Source of the DNA: Larix kaempferi
Taxonomy: Eukaryota; Streptophyta; Pinopsida; Pinales; Pinaceae
NCBI GenBank assembly: GCA_027924585.1
Contig: BSBM01000964.1
Location: 1,433,501 to 1,497,500, forward strand
Direction of reading: 5' to 3'
DNA length: 64,000 nucleotides
This document shows positions 22,904 to 35,140 of this stretch, in pieces. The translations under genes were made by a program, and so were the position numbers. The notes beneath the pieces were generated by a model. It made no database searches. It was not told the DNA's origin and saw only the letters and a program-made list of their open reading frames with translations. Numbering within the stretch: the stretch's first letter is position 1; every line of letters begins with the position of its first letter.

Positions 22904-24251
22904 GTATATAATTATATATGTTATTCAAGAATCCAATCAATTTATATAAATCTAAAACATATTAAACAAGTCAACAAACTCATACTTTCAACACACAAGT
23001 AATACTTTCAACAATTCATCAACCAAGCTATTATTAGCTAATACAACCATATTAATTTATTCATCAACCGACCAATCATAGTATTGTACTCACGAATTGG
23101 CGTATGCATGGCCAATGCACACGTCTTAAGCAGGTGTACTAATAATCACATTTAATGCTCCTAATAGATCATTATTACATGCTCGCAAACAACATATAGA
23201 AGAACAATTAAACAATGCGTCATTCATCATTCATAATCATTCATACATAAGCAATAAGAAAGAATTAAATAAACATAATGATGAAATCTAGCATATAATC
23301 ACGATGGTTAATAACAATCAAGAACACCATCCAATCCATCATTGGTCCCATCCATCCCATTAGTACTCCAACCACCTAATCACCACTACTTCCAATTCCA
23401 GACCTCACCATCCCATCCTCTGCTAGAATTTACCATGGAATCTTGACTATGGGTATGACCATGTATAGAACCCGTAAGCAGAAGTGTCGATTAACCACAT
23501 TGACCAAGCTTCCCCAGCAGACACCCATTAGTCGTCATCCCACATCCACGGGAGCGTGCTCAGCACGGCCTTCCCATGACTCCAGGTTTCAGAGGTTCAA
23601 TGGTGGGAAATGCCTCCACCCCCCCTGATAGTACTAGGGTCAACACCCCACATCAACCACACTGTGCCATCACTGATCTAAGGGGTCTCGTCATTAAACA
23701 ACCACTTTGGGAAAGTCACAATTCCTATCAAAACACACACTCACCCACAAGTCATAGAAATATTGGAATTCACAATTAAATAGCATGAAAAAATTATATA
23801 ATATCATTATCCTCCTGATGTCCAAGACATCTCGTGCACTTTGGAACTATAGGAATCCATCTATCTTGTAGCCAATCAACATGTGGAATAGTTCATCATC
23901 AACATGAAACTCATGTATAAACACACCCAACTCTTTCAAGTGTTAATCAATATCATTAAAACGACATATACATATAATCATGCAAGTACTTTTGCAACAA
24001 CTAAATTAACATTCTACACATGGATATTCTATATTAAATTTGCATGTTCAATATGAAGTAACATATTCATTTCCATTAATGAATTCAATAGTAAATTCTA
24101 CTTACCATACACACCTCAAGGGAGTTCACATGTCCATATAACAATAGTCTTAATCAATCTATCCTAGCTAACATATAATAAGCAAATAAAATGGTAAGCT
24201 AAATCACATTAGAGTTTTTAATTAACGACTGTCAAGATATGGGGCGTTACA
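22904..24251 (-). mobile_element. solo LTR, second part
   Basis: Continues the LTR begun at 12659 and ends GGGGCGTTACA at 24251, followed by the matching gtatg at 24252-24256. AT-rich, with a GC-richer patch at about 23510-23690. The short open frames in the patch (23443-23779) resemble no protein. Confidence 0.68.
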
Positions 24252-24256
24252 GTATG

Positions 24257-24900
24257 AAAACACAACAATTCAAAAATTTGTCTAAGATTGCAAGTTTCAC
24301 ATTCTAGTTTAAAAAATACATCAACAAGGATTCAAAAACTCCCATGCAACAGGTTGTTGGAAATCCCTCATTATCTACTACGTGTTGTTTGTGATGACAC
24401 ATCTTTTTGACATTGTATGTAGGAGATAGAGTTTTCTGAATCTCAAAAACCAAGGAGGAACACATTTTTAATGGATATTTGGTTAGTTTTCTATGCAAAA
24501 CACAATTGAAAAGTTCTCTCTTTAGTTAGCCAATCAAGATATCATTTACGGAGATTGTTGATGAGGAAAAGGCCTACATATGCCACAATTCATTCATCCC
24601 CATGCAACGCACATAGGAAACACATACTTTATGGACATAGGACCACTTTTGTATGCTCAATTATCCAATTTCGATGCCTTGAATCCACAACTAAGACAAA
24701 AGCATTTTAAGATTGGGTATAAGGATCTTTTGTTTCAATTGTAAGGAATGGGAAGGCATCACATACGGAAAGAATTACAAGTCTAATTTACATATAGACA
24801 CTTTTCCTTTGAAATTGCATCATTACATTATTTCTATCCATTTTATTATAAAAAAACCCTTTAAGATAAATCAAAATATGCAGAAGACTAGCTTAGGCTT
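24257..24900. other. old locus sequence between solo LTR and copia element
   Basis: AT-rich with no gene recognised. Before the insertions it joined 12658 on the left and 29917 on the right. Confidence 0.5.
24896..24900. repeat. target-site duplication of copia element, left (ggctt)
   Basis: ggctt at 24896-24900 is repeated exactly at 29912-29916. Confidence 0.9.
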
Positions 24901-24923
24901 TGTTAAGTGTGAAGCCTTCAACC

Positions 24924-24986
24924 GCACCGCCCAAGTCCATCAAATTAACTGCACCGCCCAAGTCCATCAAATTAATTGCACCGCCC
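24924..24986 (+). promoter_or_regulatory. 27-bp tandem repeats in copia U3
   Basis: Units starting gcaccgcccaagtccatc at 24924 and 24951, then a partial gcaccgcccc at 24978. They lie about 80-140 bases upstream of the TATA box, where known plant copia elements carry enhancer repeats. The right LTR holds the same at 29525-29587. Confidence 0.8.
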
Positions 24987-25064
24987 CTACCACACCATTC
25001 TAAATTTATTGTTGTTTGGTGACAGCTGGTTGGTTTCATTAATGATCTTGTTGAATTTCTGTTC

Positions 25065-25072
25065 TATATATA
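25065..25072 (+). promoter_or_regulatory. TATA box in copia 5' LTR
   Basis: TATATATA in a suitable position within the LTR, downstream of the U3 repeats; the same sequence is at 29666-29673 in the 3' LTR. Transcription would start a few tens of bases downstream. Confidence 0.7.
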
Positions 25073-25312
25073 CTCATTGTAAAATGTGTGATGAGAGCGC
25101 CAAGCAGAGAACAGGGGAAATGGCGAGTTGAGAAAGCGAGTGCTTCACTGCTGTAATTATTGATTTTTCATAGTGGAAATTGAGTGCAGGTGCGCTCCGT
25201 GGATGTAGGCCTTTGCTGAACCACGAAAACAATTTTGTGTCTCTTATTTTTTCTTCGTTTTTTTTGCTTGTGCGTTGTGTATCCCCTGAGCCGTTGCTAA
25301 ATCCCCAACAAC

Positions 25313-25324
25313 TGGTATCAGAGC
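25313..25324 (+). promoter_or_regulatory. primer binding site, initiator-Met tRNA (copia)
   Basis: TGGTATCAGAGC two bases after the 5' LTR. Confidence 0.95.
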
Positions 25325-25380
25325 CGAGGTTTCAAGGCTCAGGGATTTCGGACTGATTCCGTCCAGCTTGAGTCAGAGCA

Positions 25381-27600
25381 ATGGGGTCCGAGAAGGATAC
25401 ATACAAGATAGAGAAATTCAACGGTACAAATTTCAGTTTTTGGAGGATGCAGATGGAGGACTACCTGTACCAGAAGGACTTGTATTTGCCGATAGTAGAA
25501 AATCCGAAGGACATATCCGATGAAGAATGGGTGGTCGAACGTAAACCAAAAGATATGACCGATGCGCAGTGGATGGTTTTGGACCGGAAAGCGCTCGGAG
25601 CAATTCGACTTAGTTTGTCGAAATCTGTGGCCTTCAACATCAAGGGTCAAGAGACAGCTGCAGATCTCATGAAGGCCCTATCGAATTTATATGAGCAACC
25701 CTCTGCGGCAAGGAAGGTCCATCTGATAAAGAAGCTTGTAAATCTGAAGATGTTAGAAAATCAGAGCTTCAAGGAGCACCTGAATGTGTTCAACGAGGTA
25801 ACAGATGGGTTAAATTCGGTCTCTATAATATTTGATGATGAAGTGTTGGCAGGCATAATTCTTGGCCAGATGCCAGAAAGTTGGAGCACGACGTGTCAAT
25901 CGATCGCAAACTCATTCGGAAAAGAAAGGTTAGCCTTCCAACAGGTCGTAGAAATGATTATGACCCAGGAAATCAGGATGCATGAAGAGGGATCAGGGGC
26001 ATCATCTTCAGCACTGAATATGGAAGGTAGAGAAAGCAGAAACAGGAATTGGAACAGAAATCAACAAGGTAGATCAAAGTCAAGAGGAAGATCCAAGTCC
26101 AGGAATCCTCAAGGAAAAAATTCAGGTAATCAGCAACGAAGCAAGAAAGACATCGAGTGCTGGAATTGTGGCAAGATGGGTCACTACTCTAGTGAGTGCA
26201 GATCTGGAAAGAAGGACGATGGCAAGAGCAGTGCAAATTGTGTCTCAGAGGAGGTAGACGATTGCCTTATTTGCGCATTGGAAAGCAAGATGGAATCTTG
26301 GGTGTTGGACTCAGGGGCGTCATTCCATGCCACCTCACACATGGATTTGTTCGAGAACTATGCCTCCGGAAATTTCGGTAAGGTGTATCTTGGTGACGAT
26401 CAAGCATGCGACATTACCAGGAAAGGAGATGTGAAGATCCAGCTGAATGGCTCAGTTTGGAAACTTAACAACGTGAGACATATACCAGACTTGAGAAAGA
26501 ATTTGATCTCCATTGGGCAGTTAGCATCAGACGGCTATGTGACGACTTTCACGGGAGATAAGTGGAAGATCTCAAAAGGAGCAATGATAATCACCCGAGG
26601 AACTAAAAATGGGACTCTTTACACAACTACCGATGGGTGTGGTGTGGCCGTAGTGGCGGAAGATAAAGAGGATCCAAATTTGTGGCACCAAAGGTTTGGG
26701 CACATGAGCAGTCAGGGATTGAAGTGTTTGCAATCGAGAGGTAAAATGCCAGGGTTGAAGTCCGTTGAGGTTGATTTCTGTGAGAGTTGCATTCTTGGGA
26801 AGCAGAAGCGTGTAAGCTTCAAGAAGACTGGAAGAGCACCGGCAAAGGAGAAGCTAGAACTAGTGCACACCGACGTATGGGGTCCAGCTTCAGTCTCATC
26901 AATCGGAGGTAAACAGTATTTTGTCACTTTCATTGATGACCATTCTAGGAAGGTATGGGTTTACTTCTTACGACACAAGTCTGATGTGTTTGAGGCTTTC
27001 AAGAAATGGAAAGATATGGTTGAAAATGAGACAGGGTTGAAGATCAAGAAATTGCGTTCAGACAATGGTGGAGAGTACGAAGACAACAAGTTCAAGAAGT
27101 TTTGCTACCAGAGCGGGATAAAGCTAATAAGGACGGTGCCAGGTACACCGCAGCAGAATGGTATAGCAGAACATATGAACAGGACATTGACTGAGAGAGC
27201 TAGAAGCATGCGCTTACAGTCAGGGTTGCCGAAGCAGTTCTGGGCAGAAGCAGTCAATACAGCTGCATACTTGATCAACAGAGGACCATCAAAACCTTTG
27301 GACCTCGCTATACCAGAAGAGATCTGGACTGGGAAAGAGGTAAAACTTTCTTATTTGAAAGTGTTTGGGTGTGTATCCTATGTACATGTAAAAGATCATG
27401 CAAGGAGCAAGTTGGACGCCAAATCACTGAAATGCACCTTGGTGGGTTATGGCGAAGACGAGTTTGGATATAAACTCTGGGACGACCAAAATCGCAAGAT
27501 GATCAGAAGTAGAGATGTTGTCTTCAATGAAAGGGTCATGTACAAGGACAGAAACACAGAGAAGTCTGAGCAGAGAGAACCAGACTATTTTGGGCCATAG
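25381..27600 (+). pseudogene. copia gag-pol, first part: gag, protease, integrase
   Basis: Opens at ATG 25381 shortly after the primer site and runs 739 codons to a TAG. Gag core: IEKFNGTNFSFWRMQMEDYL at the N-terminus. A basic serine/arginine stretch precedes the zinc knuckle CWNCGKMGHYSSEC (residue 260 on; C-x2-C-x4-H-x4-C). Protease: WVLDSGASFHAT with D at residue 310. The pre-integrase zinc site is LWHQRFGHMSS...CESCILGK. The integrase core has D498, D561 and E597, the last two separated by 35 residues. Next to the glutamate, the usual E-R-M-N is E-H-M-N, possibly a weakening change. The stop at 27598 falls inside the region between integrase and reverse transcriptase, not at a natural gag/pol boundary. 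The frame continues unchanged after it. Confidence 0.95.
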
Positions 27601-29409
27601 GATGTATCGGGTGGTAGGATCATGGAACATGGTAGTCAGAAAGATGAAGAACAAGGTGTGCAGCCGCAGGTTGAAGAACCTATACCACAAGATGAAATTC
27701 CAGCACCACATAGTCCGATTGGTCGGAGGGTACTGAATCCACAAGTTAGGAATGCTCTGAGAAGATCCCCAACGGCCCAGAGTACATTACGAAAATCCAC
27801 TCGCCCACATGTACCAAATAGGAGGTACTTGCAATACTTGTTGTTGACAGATGTGGGAGAACCTGAATGCTACGATGAGGCATGTCAGGGAGAAGATGCG
27901 AGCAAGTGGGAGCTTGCAATGAAGGATGAGATGAAGTCGCTTGTATCCAATCAAACTTGGGAATTAGCCAAGTTACCTGAAGGAAAGAAAGCCCTACAGA
28001 ACAAATGGGTGTTTCGAATCAAAGAGGAAAATGATGGTTCCAAGAGATACAAGGCGAGACTGGTGGTCAAAGGCTTTCAGCAAAAGGAAGGTATTGATTA
28101 CACTGAGATTTTTTCTCCTGTTGTTAAACTAACTACGATCCGGTTAGTGTTAAGCATTGTCGCTGCAGAGGGGTTATATCTTGAGCAGTTGGATGTCAAA
28201 ACTGCATTTCTTCATGGAAATTTGGAAGAAGAAATATACATGCTGCAACCAGAGGGGTTTGTGGAAAAGGGCAATGGTGAGATGGTTTGCAGATTGACGA
28301 AGAGCTTGTATGGCTTAAAACAAGCTCCCCGACAGTGGTACAAGAAGTTTGATGGGTTTATGCAAAGGAATGGGTACTTCAGATGCAATGCTGACCATTG
28401 CTGCTACTTCAAGAAAGTTAAATCGAGTTTCATAATATTGTTACTTTATGTTGATGACATGTTAGTAGCTGGTGCAAATTTGAAAGAGATTAACAATTTG
28501 AAGAAGCAATTGTCGAGTGAATTTGAAATGAATGATTTGGGTGCAACAAGGCAAATACTTGGAATGAGGATTAGCAGAGACAAACAGGGAGGTACTTTGC
28601 AGCTGTCTCAAGCAGAGTACATTCGTAAGGTGTTACAGAGGTTCAACATGAAGGATGCAAAGCCAGTCAGAACACCTTTAGCTAGTCACTTTAGATTGTC
28701 CAAGGATCAGTGTCCAGAGACAGACGAAGAGAAGGACTTCATGGCTAGAGTACCATATGCTTCAGCCATTGGAAGCCTGATGTACGCCATGGTTTGCACA
28801 AGACCAGACATCTCCCATGCAGTGGGAGTTGTGAGCAGATACATGACTAATCCAAGCAAGCAACACTGGGAAGCAGTGAAGTGGATCCTAAGGTACCTGC
28901 GGGGTACGACAGAGAAGTGTCTGACCTTCAGAAAAGATGAGCTCAAGATGGAAGGTTATGTGGATTCCGATTTTGCTGGAGAGGTGGATCATAGGAGGAG
29001 CACCACAGGATATGTGTTCACACTGGGGAGTACTGCGATCAGTTGGGTTTCTCAGCTGCAGAAGATAGTGACAATATCTACAACTGAAGCGGAATATGTG
29101 GCTGTGACTGAAGCTAGCAAGGAGCTTATATGGTTACAGGGGTTATTAGCAGAGATAGGATTCGAGCAAGAGATGAATGTGCTGCACAGTGATAGCCAGA
29201 GTGCTATACACTTGGCAAAGAATTCGGCGTTCCATTCTAGGACCAAGCACATAGACCTGCGTTACCATTTCATTCGGTCATTAATCGAGGATGGGGTATT
29301 GAAGCTTGTGAAGATCGCAGGGAGCAAGAATCCGGCTGACATGTTAACCAAACCAGTCACTACGGAGAAACTGGAGCTTTGCGCAGCTTCAGTGGGTCTT
29401 CAAGGTTGA
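27601..29409 (+). pseudogene. copia pol, second part: reverse transcriptase and RNase H
   Basis: Same frame as the first part, open from after the TAG to the natural stop at 29407. RT: WVFRIKEENDGSKRYKARLV, then QLDVKTAFLHGNLEEEIYM, then SLYGLKQAPRQWYKKFD and the catalytic YVDDM at 28447. RNase H: GYVDSDFAGEVDHRRSTTGY, STTEAEYVAVTEASKE, HSDSQSAIHLAKN, then RTKHIDLRYHFIR and the end motif NPADMLTKP. All catalytic acids look intact. In a working copy this makes the DNA copy of the element inside the particle. Confidence 0.95.
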
Positions 29410-29489
29410 AGACAGAGAAGGATGAGCGCACCGTATCTATCCACTAGTCATCGAAGGAGGAGGAAGCAGTCCACTCGAGTTTCAGTCTT

Positions 29490-29501
29490 CAAGTGGGAGA
29501 T
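29490..29501 (+). promoter_or_regulatory. polypurine tract of copia element
   Basis: aagtgggagatt directly before the 3' LTR; standard form for plant copia elements. Confidence 0.9.
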
Positions 29502-29911
29502 TGTTAAGTGTGAAGCCTTCAACCGCACCGCCCAAGTCCATCAAATTAACTGCACCGCCCAAGTCCATCAAATTAATTGCACCGCCCCTACCACACCATT
29601 CTAAATTTATTGTTGTTTGGTGGCAGCTAGTTGGTTTCATTAATGATCTTGTTGAATTTTTGTTCTATATATACTCATTGTAAAATGTGTGATGAGAGCG
29701 CCAAGCAGAGAACAGGGGAAATGGCGAGTTGAGAAAGCGAGTGCTTCACTGCTGTAATTATTGATTTTTCATAGTGGAAATTGAGTGCAGGTGCGCTCCG
29801 TGGATGTAGGCCTTTGCTGAACCACGAAAACAATTTTGTGTCTCTTATTTTTTCTCCGTTTTTTTTGCTTGTGCGTTGTGTATCCCCTGAGCCGTTGCTA
29901 AATCCCCAACA
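29502..29911 (+). repeat. 3' LTR of copia element (410 bp)
   Basis: Differs from the 5' LTR at four positions by eye (gacagctgg/ggcagctag, tttctg/tttttg, cttcg/ctccg). Confidence 0.96.
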
Positions 29912-29916
29912 GGCTT
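29912..29916. repeat. target-site duplication of copia element, right (ggctt)
   Basis: Matches 24896-24900. Confidence 0.9.
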
Positions 29917-29959
29917 AAAGTTTCTTTGCCTAAAATTTGCAACCAAGTTTTCTCTCCTT

Positions 29960-30500
29960 TATAGTGCATATTTTTTCATGATTTTGAACGCCATTAACAT
30001 TGTCTTAACAAAAAGGAACACCCCTATGCAATGGGTGCCAAGTTCCAATATAAAAAATTCAGAAATTTACCAATTAAGAAATGGAAAAAAAATGTCTAAT
30101 AATGTAAATAGTAGACTATAGTTTGTTGGATTAGATGGCCATGAGGGCCCTTTTCAATACCCCATGAACGTCTTTTCCTTGCCAGTGATCATCCAAATCG
30201 ACAACACATATCAACTCTTCGAAATTTTTATGGAAGGTGGGTGTATTAGGGTAGGGGTTCCGTGATGTTCTCTCCTTGGGCTTGTTCTAATAAAGTTTTG
30301 GTGGGTGGATGGATGTTGGGTCAAGTCATAAGATTCACATGTAGGATATGTACTTCATTCACCATGACCCACAACAACAACGTGAATTTGGAGAATAGAT
30401 AATGTGAAGTCTTAATGGGGTTTAAAGTACCTTTAGTTATGAATGATACAACAAAACCACTACTCCAAAAGATTAAACGAATGTGCTTCGAGGGGGTCCT
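29960..30500 (+). repeat. dispersed repeat, uninterrupted copy
   Basis: Second copy of the repeat at 5430-5806 plus 9103-9300. Here it is continuous across the point (near 30380) where the first copy holds the hAT element, so it acts as an empty-site reference. Confidence 0.75.
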
Positions 30501-30559
30501 TAGGACATATTGCAATTTAATCAAATATATTATACCTAACATCAAATATCATATTTTAT

Positions 30560-32560
30560 AACTTCAACAAAAAGCACAATTTGACCACTAAAAGTCATCA
30601 TAGTAAAGTAACATTACATTACAAAAGTATGGGTTTTAAGTAATAAAGAAAAAGTTAAATGGAGTTCTATAAAATACAAAAGGAAGTTGTGGGTTTTATT
30701 TCTACTCATTGTAAAGACAAAGGGTGTCGTTACAGTTATATTTTGAAAGCTAAAGAAGACCTAATAGGCATCGATTGAATTCTAGTTTCAACAATTTGCT
30801 TAGTTTGCTTATTTCACTTATGGATGTTCTATTAGATTGGCAAAATTAATTTGGGTAATTAACTTTGTAATGAGTTGTCAAGAAAGATGTTATAATTAAA
30901 TAAGATAAAAATGTAGTAGCACCAAATTAATTTTAGATTTGGTCATGAAGTTAGTATAGGGGTAAAAAATTTATATTTCAATTAAATCTAAAAAAATATA
31001 AAGAAAGCATTCCTATTAGTGGAGGAGAAAAATATTCTAATCTAATTTTTGTGTTCATTTATCTTTTTTAATAGTATATAAGAAATCAATTTTTTTTCAC
31101 TATAAATGATAAGAGGTTCAATAAGTAACAAAGGGGGGAAATATAATAAAAATGCCATAAAAAACTAAAGATCTTCAAAGGAACGCCACTCTTTTTGCAA
31201 AAGCAAGTAATAATTCTTCTTCTCCTCCTTTTCTCTCATGTTCCTTTTCTCTATAAGCATTATTTAAGTACTAAATTGTTGAAATGGAATAAATCAAACC
31301 CGATTCTGATATTTTATAGTACCCTTTCATGTCCTTGGATGTATCAAATGAATGTTTGGTCCCTAGCTGCGATTTTATAGTCCCCACCCCTAGAGATCCT
31401 ATTTTATCAAAATAAATATTAAGTTTAATATTGAAAATTATGACCATGGTAATTGTGCATGTCAAGTACCCAACAACAGCTATGCACGATTGAGACTATG
31501 GGGCACTCCATAACCACCATAACCACAATGTATTTTTTTGCTCGAAAACCTTTACCACCTCAATTCTCTAATAATAAACTAAGTATGGACTATATGCATG
31601 CTAATGTAGATCATGCAATCTTAACTAAATAATGGATTTCATTTATGAACCTGTAAATGTAAATTCAGATTGTAACAAGCATTATGAACTTAACTAACTA
31701 TAAAATAAATTAATCCATGGCAGGAACAATAATAATTATGCATAATTTCAAAGAAATCAAGAACATCTATCTTAGGAAAATCTTCACCAACTAGCTACAA
31801 AAGAAGGATGCCCTACCTAACCATAATCTCCTTGTTACATTTAATCTCACTATAATAAAGGCCGCCCCCATGTTGGGTCTATAAATCCAACAGAGAAAAA
31901 TTCTTAAGGCTTGTCTTTATTTCTTCTCACACAGCCCAATTCATAGATTATCAAATTCAATTTCCACAACAACAATCCCAATTTATCAATCGGCTTTCCC
32001 CTTAGCATGCACAACCCAAAGAATGAGAACCCCTTCTTTGCTAAACAATTCCTTGGGCTATCCCACTTCCCTCTAGGGCTCCAACATAAGTTGACCAACA
32101 AAAAGTTGTATGATGAGATTCAAAGGATTATTAGTTGAAGGTAATTTATTTTCATAACAACAATTACCTTTGCAAACATCCATAATTTCTTCATAATCTC
32201 ATAGCTATGGTTCCTCATAATTTCTTGGCTCTAAAACTACAACAACGTAAGCTCAAACCTCAATATATAGGAATAATATGCATGGATAATCACTTGCATG
32301 CCCAAAATTCATGGATTATGTTTGCATGCAAAGAAGATAACACATGCCTTCATGAAAAGTCCATAGGGTAGTCATAGGGCTACAAATATCAAGGTAGAAG
32401 AACATAGGGTAGTCATAAATAAATGGTTTTAATAAACCTAATATAGAAGTAAAATAATATTATGTCACTTTTATCTCCAAATCCCCCAAATCCCCCTTAT
32501 TTTCCCCTCCCATGGACTCATAGCCCCCAATTCATTGTCCTTCTTCTTCTGGATCCTATG
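30560..32560. other. intergenic stretch
   Basis: AT-rich with no gene recognised on either strand. Part of it (up to 32669) is probably the body of the minus-strand LTR that starts at 32669, but its far end could not be placed. Confidence 0.45.
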
Positions 32561-32669
32561 AAATATTTATAGTATAATTATGCACACATTACAATCACAT
32601 ATGTTCATTGTATAACCATTTCATCGTATATTTACATTATAATTTGGGGATCAAAACTAGGGTATTACA
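32560..32669 (-). repeat. LTR start of a second gypsy family (minus strand)
   Basis: On the minus strand a short purine run (agtaaggga) is followed by TGTAATACCCTAGTTTTGATCC from 32669 downward. This resembles the intact element's TGTAATGTCCCCATTTTGAC. It lies just after the relic's pol end, where a 3' LTR belongs. The other LTR end was not found. Confidence 0.65.
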
Positions 32670-32689
32670 TTCCCTTACTCTTTAGATTT

Positions 32690-33399
32690 GTAGTGTCCTT
32701 AGTGCACATCATCACTAATATACAATAACAATAAATTTGCAATAAAATTTAAAAATATATAAGGGTATGCTTCCTGCATGGCATCCTCTAGATCCCACGT
32801 TACTTTCTCAAGGTTGTAGTGGGCCCATTTCACCTTTAATTTCCCTATTTCTCTATTCCTCAATAACTTGACCTTCTTGTCCATGATGCATATTGGTTAT
32901 ACCTTAATATCTCCTTCCGGATCCACCTAGATCAAAGCCCAATCAATAACATGGTTAGGAAAAGGTACACAAATTTTTAATAAAATTACATGAAAAACAT
33001 TATGGGATTTTATGCTATAAGATAATGCAAAATCATATGCAACATCCCCTATTCTATCCAAAATCTCAAAGGGTCCACAATATATAGCTTCCAACTTAGG
33101 AAAACTTTCCAACTTCAAGGATCTCTTCTTTGGTTTGACTTTCAAGTATATACACTCCCCAATATTGAATTATCTTGATACTCAGCCTTTGTTTGCACAA
33201 CCCTTTTGCTTATCTTACAATGTCTTCAAATTTTTCTTGATCCAAACCATCTTCTCTTCCATTTCTCTAAACAAATTTGGCCCAAGTACTACTTTGTCAC
33301 TAGATTGTCTCAACTAAGTGGAGTATTTCACTTCTTACCATTTAAAGCTTCAAATGGAATCATCCTCAAAGAAGCACAATATCCATTATTATATGAAAA
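32690..33399 (-). pseudogene. gypsy integrase C-terminus and chromodomain-like relic
   Basis: The minus strand matches the end of the intact gypsy element's pol. In order: FSYNNGYCASLRMIPFEALNG (about 33398-33340), then LREMEEKMVWIKKNLKTL with stops. Next comes CGPFEILDRIGDVAYDFAL (about 33080-33015) and NVFHVILLKICVPFPNHVIDW. Last is DKKVKLLRNREIGKLKVKW with a chromodomain-like end TWDLEDAMQEAYPYIF near 32790-32750. Stops and frame changes make it dead. Upstream integrase is missing because the copy is cut at 33399, where the sequence starting TGTTGGG begins. Related to, but clearly diverged from, the intact gypsy. Confidence 0.88.
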
Positions 33400-35140
33400 T
33401 GTTGGGTTTATATCTCCGTAGAAAATATACACAAACATATATTAAATTGACATTAAGCAAAGGGGATAGTGTGTTTACACTCAAAAAACTTGAAGGGGAA
33501 ATTCTATTCAATCAATCATCCCATATTTGTTTATTTTCTACAATTATGTCCCTTTATATGACTCTAGGTGACCATAACAACTATGTCATAATTAGATAAT
33601 TAGTTTAGCCATATCCATAACAATATCCAATAGTATCTCCTCAAATCTCTTAGTTGATTCTATGAAATCCATATCATTAACTTGTCTCATTGTATTCATA
33701 TTTAATTCATATATAGAATTTAGTGCATTGTCTAATTCATTCACATATTATAAGGTTTTTATCAAATATCATAAGTTAGAGTTAATCATTGAACATTCTC
33801 CACCTTAAATAATTATTGTGATCCAATAAACGCGTTCCTTTCCCCGATCCTTTGAACCAGACCAATATTCATCTACTTCTTATACTATATTTTGCTTCAA
33901 TCTTCTTCAACTGTGATCTATGTTTATATTTTGTTTTTCAATCTTAATCTTTGGTCTCATTTGCTCTTCATATTCTTTAAAATGGATCCTTTTACTTTCA
34001 AAATATCAATCTCATGTTTGTTGAAGTCCATATAAAATTTTTATCATCCATCATAATACATTGGTTTCCAAGCACTGTATTGGACGATTCTCTAGGAAAT
34101 TTTTTCTTGTACATGGTTCATCAACAATTCCTCAATCACAATATTCATAACTATACCTTTTACTCCCTTGCATCATCATCAATGATCATCCTAGGTTTTC
34201 CTTGGCTTACCTATAATCACATGCTATGTTTTCTTTGGCTTAATCATAACCACAAATTACCCTCAACCATTACATTTCTCATGAATTTTTGTCTTACCAT
34301 GAACCGTACATTACATCAAGTGGTTTCTAGCTTATTAGAAGCCTTCATTTGTCATCACACATGGTTTTTGGTTTACCAATAACCATCAACAATCTAGTTA
34401 TGGAAGTTTACTTACCTCATCAAGGCTTACATCATGATTTGACTTATGTACATAAAAGAAATTCAAATATATTTTCCTTGAGGCTAATCTATCCCTTATA
34501 CAAGCATAACACCATGACCATCTTCTTTCCATTATTAAAACAATGTTATCAGGGAGGATCATGAAAGGTCTTAGGGATTATGGATTCATTTGAATTACAT
34601 TTGCATCTTAATGATTGACACACGGTACTACTTATTTGCCTTCATTTTGATGCTTCATTCTTCTTTTGTTGTTGCATGTTTCTTTAATTGCCACTTGTCA
34701 CTACATCTTTTGTTTGTGTCCACATTTCTATGCACATTCTTCTTTTTTCTTCATTCACTTTCTTTCATTGTCTTCTTCTATATTATATCTTCTTCTTTCA
34801 CTTTTTCTCTAGCCTTCTTCTTCTTTCATCTTGCTTTGGATACATCATCTCTCTCAAGCTCTACCACTTGCTACACTTCATCAAGAGTCTATCTTCTTCT
34901 TTTGAATTCTTCTTTCATCTTATTCTTGTCACTTCTTCTTCTCTACTTTTTTCCATCTACTTCTTCTCTCTTGCAAAATTCTTCAATTTATTCTTCCAAT
35001 GAAATACCTATGTAAAAATTGTTTTTTTTTTTTTTTCCGAAGGGATGCCTCCATCCAACAAAACACCTATGACCTTGGCTTGACAAACTTAATTGATACA
35101 CCACTAGTATGATTTACATAGCTTAATCTTGACTTTGAAA
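33400..35140 (+). repeat. pyrimidine-rich repeat, plus-strand copy (possible LTR)
   Basis: Pairs as a diverged inverted copy with 44712-46345. Clear shared blocks include tttacactca plus attctattcaa (33476 on), catgtttgttgaagtccata (34013), then a TTC-rich part (34640-34990), and last aaacttaattgat (35088). It begins TGTTGGGTTTATATC, directly at the break in the gypsy relic, and a possible end is gatttaca at 35140, so an LTR is possible. The phenylalanine-rich open frames at 34590-35015 result from the TTC-rich composition and are not called genes. Confidence 0.75.

Larger units (their letters stand above)
24901..25310 (+). repeat. 5' LTR of copia element (410 bp)
   Basis: TGTTAAGTGTG...ccccaaca. 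It contains two 27-bp tandem repeats (24924-24977, with a partial third) and a TATA box (25065-25072). Confidence 0.96.
24901..29911 (+). mobile_element. young, nearly intact Ty1/copia LTR retrotransposon
   Basis: Complete 5011-bp element: target duplication ggctt, 410-bp LTRs (24901-25310 and 29502-29911), initiator-Met tRNA primer site, one gag-pol frame, purine tract. Integrase precedes reverse transcriptase, which defines Ty1/copia. The gag style and domain order resemble the Tork/Tnt1 group. The LTRs differ at only four of 410 positions by eye, so insertion is recent by plant standards. The single visible lesion is an in-frame TAG at 27598-27600, so this is the most intact element in the window. 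Confidence 0.96.

Noticed and set aside
27598-27600. Programmed stop readthrough in the copia element
   Set aside because: The stop lies between integrase and RT, not at a gag/pol junction, and looks like a simple CAG-to-TAG change.
34590-35015. Membrane protein rich in phenylalanine and serine
   Set aside because: Produced by the TTC/TCT-rich strand of a repeat; the inverted copy near 45 kb gives the same artefact.
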